Below are positions 58,457-64,000 of a DNA stretch of 64,000 nucleotides, one piece after another. Origin of the DNA: Pseudoneurospora amorphoporcata (taxonomy: Eukaryota > Ascomycota > Sordariomycetes > Sordariales > Sordariaceae); contig MU859104.1 of NCBI GenBank assembly GCA_033297205.1, forward strand, positions 150,893 through 214,892, in the 5' to 3' direction. Below the pieces are notes generated by a model, which was not told where the DNA came from, ran no database searches, and worked only from the letters and a program-made list of their open reading frames with translations. The stretch's first letter is position 1. Each line of letters starts with the position of its first letter. A program made the translations under genes and the position numbers.

Positions 58457-58851
58457 GCATTGATGATTTGGAATGAGGTGTCCCTCGTCGTCACTGTTAG
58501 AAGTCTTTGTCTCTCCAAGTCTGTCTGGCCTTACATAAACGTTCACGGTATTTGTATGCAATGGAGGACGGCATCTCACCGCAACGACTCACCTAGGTAG
58601 GTATAGTCAGACCGGTCGCAGGTGGGAGCAGCCCCCGCCGTCAGTCGGACCGCCTACATCCACGTCCAGGCAACATCTCCGGGACGTCACAACGGAAACG
58701 CATGAGAAAGAATAAGAAATGTCTCTCGGGATATTCGCTTGATCATGAGTCCTGTGGTCCGTGTGCACCTAAGCAGAGCGTCCTCCCCTTCCTCTTTTTC
58801 TTCCAGGGAGCTTTCAGCCCCCGTTCTGGCCCAAGATCGTCTGACTTCCAC

Positions 58852-60950
58852 TTAGTCTGCCCCCACGAACTCCAGCCTCTCCTTGGTCTCGTCGGGCAAC
58901 GTCGAAAGATACTCCTCCCAGAGGTCCTGATTTGCACCAGCGGGCACGCGAAACGTGTAAACAAGTCCTCCTGCTCCCCCCTTTCTTCCATTACCTTCTT
59001 CGCTGCCAGCCATCGCCACCAGCTCTCCGTTCAATTTCGGAGTCAAGATGATGCTCGATGTCCTAGGGCCGCCCGTAAATTGCAGATGTAAGGGCACTGG
59101 AGAGATGCTACTGAGTGGCGGCAATGTAATGCCTCCCACGTCTGAACCGAGCGGTTCCTGTAACCTAGCCCCTATGGTTAAGAGCGAGGATGTTGTCACC
59201 CTAGCATGAAGATCTGCGATTGACATGCCCCCCAGAAGCTTCAGGCGCGCTCGGGTCCTCAGCTGGTCGCTCAAAGCACGGGTGAAGACGCCTCTCTCCA
59301 AGTTGGCCTGGGTAGACGCAACGAGAACCTCCAATGAACGGTTGGTCCTCCTCATGAATCTGTATTGGTTCGGGTAGTAGGCGGCGTCCATGATGACTAC
59401 TACATCAGGGGATGCATGATCGAGCAGAGCCTGAATGGCAGACCATCGTATGCACGACGCCGGTTGCGCCTCGCTATTTCTCGAGCTATCATTGTGACGA
59501 CACAGTCAGCCTGGCGAAAGTATAATGTGCGATTCGGTGGGAGGCGAGGAATCCTACCTTGCCAGAATCATTTGTCGGTCGTCGTCCAAGTAACTGTGAC
59601 TTGACCAATAGAGTATTTTCAGCTCGTCCTCCGTATCCGTCTTCAGGAATTGGAGGATTTCGTCCAAAACCCACATAGATGTGTTGTGGTGTTGATTCGC
59701 GGATGGAATGATCTTGGTTTGGCATGAGCAGTCGTAGTACTCTCCAAGTACCTCGCTGAACTCGTCCATATGATTTATCAATGCAGGGTCTCCGTCATCT
59801 TGCCAGCGGAGGAACAAGGCAGAAACCCTTCTGTAACGATCCGTCGCAAACCCTTCGGAAGCCCCGACTGTAGCCCCGTGCGAATTCGACGTCAGGATGT
59901 TACCGTTGGAAAGACCACCGTTGGGCTGGGGGAACGACACAGTTGATGCCCTGTCCTGCCTAGGCTTGGAAGGCAGAGGTGTTCTGACGCGGGACTCGCT
60001 GAACGATGAGCGGATAGGTTGCTGTGTTGGAGAGGAATCAATGTCCATAAACTCTGGCGAAGGGGTGCTGAGATTGTGTTTTCTTGATTCATGAGTATGA
60101 AGATTTCTAGGGGTTGGCGGCACAATGGTTTCAAGCTGTTGCGTCTCTGCAGAGTTGGGAAACTTTTGCGCGAGTTCTTCCCAAGTCATGCCGTGATGCC
60201 TGGCATCGCACTACAAGAAAAGCCGGGTAAGTGAACTGGCCTGGACGGCTTTCAAGTTTTTACACTTGGTCGGCATGCACTCACTCCGATTTTCTTCCTC
60301 TTGCAGTTCGCACATGAACCTTGTTTTCGGATTAGAGCGGCCCTTCCCCTTGCCTCAGGCGCTAGGGGCCCAGTCCGCCGTCTGTTCCGGCTTGAAGACG
60401 AAGGAGCGTTCCCGTCCTTGAGAGAAAAGATGTTTTGAGTCGGCAGAGCGGTTGTCGGAGTCAGGGCGGGAGAGGACACGATGCTACAGGATGTAGCAGC
60501 TGTTGCGGCAGATGCAATGGTCGATATGGAGGAGTTGGTGTCCTTTCTCGCCCGCGGCGAGTGACCATGGCTCTCGACAACTCCGTTGGTAGCAGTAGGA
60601 ACCTGCAAAACCGCTGGACCGGTATCCTCGGGCTGCCGTTCCTGGTGTGGTTCATGATGTGGTTCATGATCCGGGCGCTGTTCCTGGTGATGCTCCTGGT
60701 GCTGTTCATCCTGTCGTTCATCATGCCGTTCCTGACCTTGCTGCTGTTCCTCGGTGTGTTCCTCATGCTGCTCCTGGTGCGTTTGTTTCTGTTCTTGCTC
60801 TCCATTTGACTGTTGCGACTGCTCCGCTTGCAATCCTTGCTCTCCCTGACTTGGGTGATGCACGTCACTTTCAGGAGGCGCATCAAGGGGGGCGGGTATT
60901 GTATGCACCGTTTCCATCGTTGGGTTGCCAGAAGCTGTTGGCGTAGTCAT
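58852..60950 (-). CDS. Caspase-like pseudoenzyme with half zinc-cluster motif
   Basis: Exons are 60950-60285, 60210-59558 and 59485-58852 (introns of 74 and 72 nt), coding for 650 residues. Residues about 30-110 are a Gln/Glu/His-rich low-complexity tract. At 213-223 splicing creates 'CANCKRKKIGC', which is exactly the CX2CX6C first half of a Zn2Cys6 cluster, followed by 'DARHHGMTWEEL'. The second three cysteines are missing, as in other fungal proteins with this 'C..C......C...HH.MTWE' module. Residues about 345-500 resemble the p20 part of a caspase/metacaspase: a beta strand 'KILYWSSHSYLDDD' with the catalytic-position His427, then 'CIRWSAIQALL' and 'PDVVVIMDAAYYP'. The catalytic Cys expected after Asp473 is Ala475, so peptidase activity is unlikely. 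Family members I recall have DCC or DSC here. The start at 60950 is chosen over an upstream in-frame Met at 61079, whose extension is unlike the rest. Confidence 0.8.
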
Positions 60951-63837
60951 TTTGCCGTTTTCTTTCTCGGCTGTTTTTTGAGCTTTAGTAGAATGATGAT
61001 ACAGCCACCAGTCTCGCCGATGATTTTGCCTCTGAACCTCGGCACAAAGGATGATAGCTCGCAGGGAAGGGTATGCCAATCCTTATCAAAGCTGGTATCC
61101 AATTCAAGGTGCGTCCTGGTCAAATGTGATTGTAAGTTATCGGCTGCGAATGCGCGAACTTTATGATGAGCGGTTATTCTGATCACAGAGAATATGGCAC
61201 TCTGCAAGAACCCAACGTGCCAAGTCTGTGAGGCAAAGCATCGATTTGCTGATTTGGATCTCTATGACACTGAACCTTCGGCGGCACTCAGTTTGAAAGG
61301 CGAGGGCCTCGGTGTGAGAGAGGAAGGTGGGGTGTTGGGAGGAAAAGGTGTGGCCGATGTACGAACGAGATCGTAAGCTTTCGGCTCCCACTAAAGGACA
61401 GCGGTTGAGCCAATGTAGGTAGCAGGCTAGCAGGACCGCATAGCCGAACGGCCGGTGACGCTATGACGGACTCTTGTTGACTGAAGACGAGAGACGAACG
61501 TTACGTTGGCCGCGTTGACTGTAATGGGATAAGGCCGGTCTCGACAAGGTACAGTAGCGGGTTGGGGTAGCAAAAAGGGTACGTTTATTGTCCAGGGTCG
61601 TGTTAACGGGTGGAGGCGAGGGTCTTGAGGCACACTGACTCTGGTTAAGAAACCAGAACGACCGAGAAACCGTCAGATGAGGGAGGGTTTGCAATGATGG
61701 TATAACTTTAGACAGAGTAAGTAAAAAAGACCCTAAAGGCGATATACAGAGACTGAGCAGATTGCGTGAGGGCTAGAACGTGAGAGGGTGTGAAGGAGGG
61801 TTCAGGATGATAACAATGTAAACAGCGTCCGGTCAACATCAGGACAGTCCGAAGCTGACGAAGAGACCAGATGTTTTCAGCAACTGTCCGCCAGGAGCCG
61901 TCAATTTGAACAGGGAAAAGAGAGGAAAGGGGAAACAATCTGGTTGGGAATCGATGGAGCAGTAAAAGCCCTCGGTGGGTTAAAGGACGCAACAATAACA
62001 AGCCAACCGACTGTTGCACGGCAGTCAATGGTGTTTCCTTGCTCCCTCCCCGAAAAGCAACGGTAATGGGGGGCTTGACGGACACAACCCCGATGCTGCC
62101 CCTGATACTGCCCTCTGGTGTCGATGCTTGTGTTGATGTTGACGGGATTGATAAACTCATAGACCACCCGACTTATCACCACCAACAAATGGAAAAGGGG
62201 TAATAAACAATAAGTGAAGCATCATATAAGGAGGGACAGGGTGAAGATTTTGACCGAGACTGAGAGGTAAAGAGCTATAAAACGTACCTTGCTGCTGCTG
62301 CTCAGTAGAGTGACAGATGTTGTTGACGGAAAATGGAACGACGGTATCTTTAGATCTTACTAGAACATGGCGATGCTGCTTCGGCTGGAGTTTAAATGGG
62401 TGTCGAGACGATACCAAATGGAAGCCTAGATAGGCCAGACAAGCAGATCGAACAATGGCCTTCCATTGCGTCTTCAATTGCAATGGGAAGACGTCGAGAA
62501 CGCCGTCCGAAGACTTGGCCAGATGGAGCGTTGGCGGCATGAGCAGATAGCTTCCGGGCTCCACCTAGATTAGTGAGCTCCAAGTCCCGTCCCGCTCCAG
62601 TCGTTGAGGGGCCAATTCGGGGGTCAAAATATTTTCGACGCAGGTGTGCGTTTATGGTAATGTAACTTTGTATCGATGCACCGTCGCGGTTAGGCATGTA
62701 CGCAAACATGACAGTGATTGATCATGCTATGCAAGGTACCCGTCTATTTGTATCTTCTTTCTTTCATTCCTGGTACGTGCTTTGATACAGGCGCGGGGAG
62801 CTCCAAACAACATTAGAATCCTCACCTGAAAGCGTACCTCTAGGGGTAGTAGCTCGGAAATTTTCTGTCGCCTTCAGCCCTCACCGATGCACCTGCCTCT
62901 GAAGTTTGATTACCTACTGCTATCATTTCGCAAGACGCGTCTGAAATGGGCCAGCAAAACCAAGCTTCGGAGGGAAGGCACCTACCATTACGAGCCAAGA
63001 AACTAGAAGGTGTAGGGCAGTCGCCGGGCATTGCGGCAGGTGACAAGACCACACCATGCAACGCACAACAGCCTGGCCACTTTGACACTCAGACCGATCT
63101 GACGCCGACAAGACTCACGAGTCACCGTCCTACGTTCACCTCTTTGGAACCTTACCCCGTCATAGTGAACAAAGCAGCGGCATCGACTCCTTGTCGTTTC
63201 ACCAGCACAGCTTGGTGCGATGTTGTTCCTCCCCGACTTCCCCTACAACTATAGCAGTATTAGTAAAACAGTTGGGCCCGTGCACCTGCTCTTGCCCTGA
63301 GCACTGCATCTCATCTCCAACTTCATCTGTTCGCTCCTTTAGCGCTGTCCTTCTCACTAGAACCTACCTGGCTCCTACCTTACTTCACGGCCAACTCCGA
63401 CACAACATCCAAAGGGATGCATCATCTACGCCACAAGCTCAGGATGATTCTCCCACCTCCCACCGCGACCTCGCTTCGAGTTGCTTGCCTTTCAATTGGT
63501 GCCTACCCTCACGCCGGATATCCTTTTCACTAGACAGGACACGCCAGCCACTACGAGGCATAGGAGGCTACCTTACCTGGGAAGCTCCGAGTCCCGTTCC
63601 CCGCTCGCCATCCATCATCTTCCCACATCCAGTTCGCGGTGCCGCTTATGTTGCTGGACCGGCTTATACTCGGATGCCAAGGCCCACCTCACCACTTATG
63701 GACCTTCTCTAGACCTCGGTGTTCCCTTCTGCTGCCGCTCTGCAGTTGATAGTCAATACTAGAGAGAGCCATTGGTCAAAACTCGCCGGGCCATGCCGCC
63801 AGCCTCATGAAAACGCTACATCCGATAGGACATGGAC

Positions 63838-63887
<50 letters not shown>

Positions 63888-64000
63888 GAAAAAAAAAAAA
63901 AAAACCCCCATTACGCAACAAAGGCCAGGGCCGTAAAAAAGGGTAAAAAAAAATTAATGTAAAACCCCCCGGGTATTTAAACCGGGTAACACGACAAAAA
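60951..64000. other. Gene-free right edge ending in homopolymer-rich sequence
   Basis: About 3 kb with only short frames lacking family features, the longest being 173 codons at 63191-63712 and 150 codons at 61708-62160. The first part is the promoter side of the caspase-like gene. The last 160 bases are dominated by A runs and doubled bases and are treated separately. Confidence 0.5.
63840..64000. repeat. Poly-A run and low-quality-looking contig end
   Basis: A44 at 63840-63883, the interruption TTTGG, A16 at 63889-63904, then sequence full of short homopolymers (CCCCC, AAAAAA, GGG, AAAAAAAAA, CCCCCC) to the end of the window. The pattern looks like a read tail or contig edge rather than normal intergenic DNA. 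Confidence 0.7.

Larger units (their letters stand above)
57547..58851. other. Convergent intergenic region with microsatellites
   Basis: No gene is seen in 1.3 kb. Present are (CTTC)n at 57921-57955 and an interrupted poly-T at 58414-58456. Two stretches resemble pol III A-box sequence (about 58050 and 58276) and one resembles a B-box (58382-58392), but no cloverleaf can be formed. Confidence 0.5.

Noticed and set aside
63719..63946. A 75-codon frame with poly-lysine at the right edge
   Set aside because: It reads through the A-rich contig-end sequence and is an artefact of homopolymers.
1..64000. CRISPR arrays, prophage, bacterial operons
   Set aside because: The window is eukaryotic (spliced fungal genes). 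No regularly spaced repeats or phage genes are present.
1..64000. Dispersed 5S rRNA or intact tRNA genes
   Set aside because: I looked for conserved 5S and tRNA internal-promoter words and found no copy that could fold. A covariance-model scan would be decisive.

Overview
This window is nuclear DNA of a filamentous ascomycete, almost certainly one of the Sordariaceae (Neurospora/Sordaria type). The genes carry one to three short introns (mostly 56-90 nt) with GTRNGT-like donors and CTAAC-type branch sites. Coding regions are GC-rich at third positions. The right half holds a single-chain trifunctional histidine biosynthesis enzyme (his-3) followed by a secreted lysophospholipase (lpl), the gene order known from Neurospora crassa linkage group I. 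I cannot fix the species from sequence alone.

From left to right: a frameshifted fragment resembling the C-terminal part of a HET-domain incompatibility gene (854-1497, +); a four-exon HET-C-family gene (2406-4989, -); a 4.7 kb gene-free divergent region; an HMG-box protein (9650-10923, +); a complete urease (11821-14726, -); an unrecognised membrane/coiled-coil protein (15383-17260, -); mitochondrial threonyl-tRNA synthetase (18731-20245, +); a Maf nucleotide pyrophosphatase (20685-21691, +) convergent with a peroxisomal D-amino-acid oxidase (21922-23163, -); a 3.7 kb gap; an unrecognised protein with a hydrophobic C-terminus (26890-29140, +); UTP11 (29584-30475, -); a GH47 alpha-mannosidase (31576-33465, +); a twin CX9C Cmc1-like protein (34421-35200, -); AcrB (35896-39617, -); a 3.7 kb gap; lipin/phosphatidate phosphatase (43312-45920, +); TAF9 (46620-47585, -); his-3 (48520-51197, +); a 4.2 kb interval equivalent to the one holding the cog recombination hotspot in N. 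crassa; lpl (55444-57546, +); and a caspase-like pseudoenzyme with half of a zinc-cluster motif (58852-60950, -). The last 3 kb has no gene and ends in homopolymer-rich sequence that looks like an assembly artefact.

Most genes are unlinked housekeeping functions: translation, ribosome biogenesis, transcription, respiratory-chain assembly, lipid synthesis, nitrogen scavenging and histidine synthesis. There are no operons. Genes sit as divergent or convergent pairs with long intergenic leaders. Two features relate to fungal self/non-self recognition or cell death: the HET-like fragment beside HET-C at the left, and the caspase-like protein at the right. The his-3 to lpl interval is the other part worth close study; it carries a CpG-poor, TGCAT-rich block, several microsatellites and a T37/G16 junction.

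Exon boundaries were worked out by hand from splice consensus, reading-frame continuity and family resemblance. They are predictions without transcript support.
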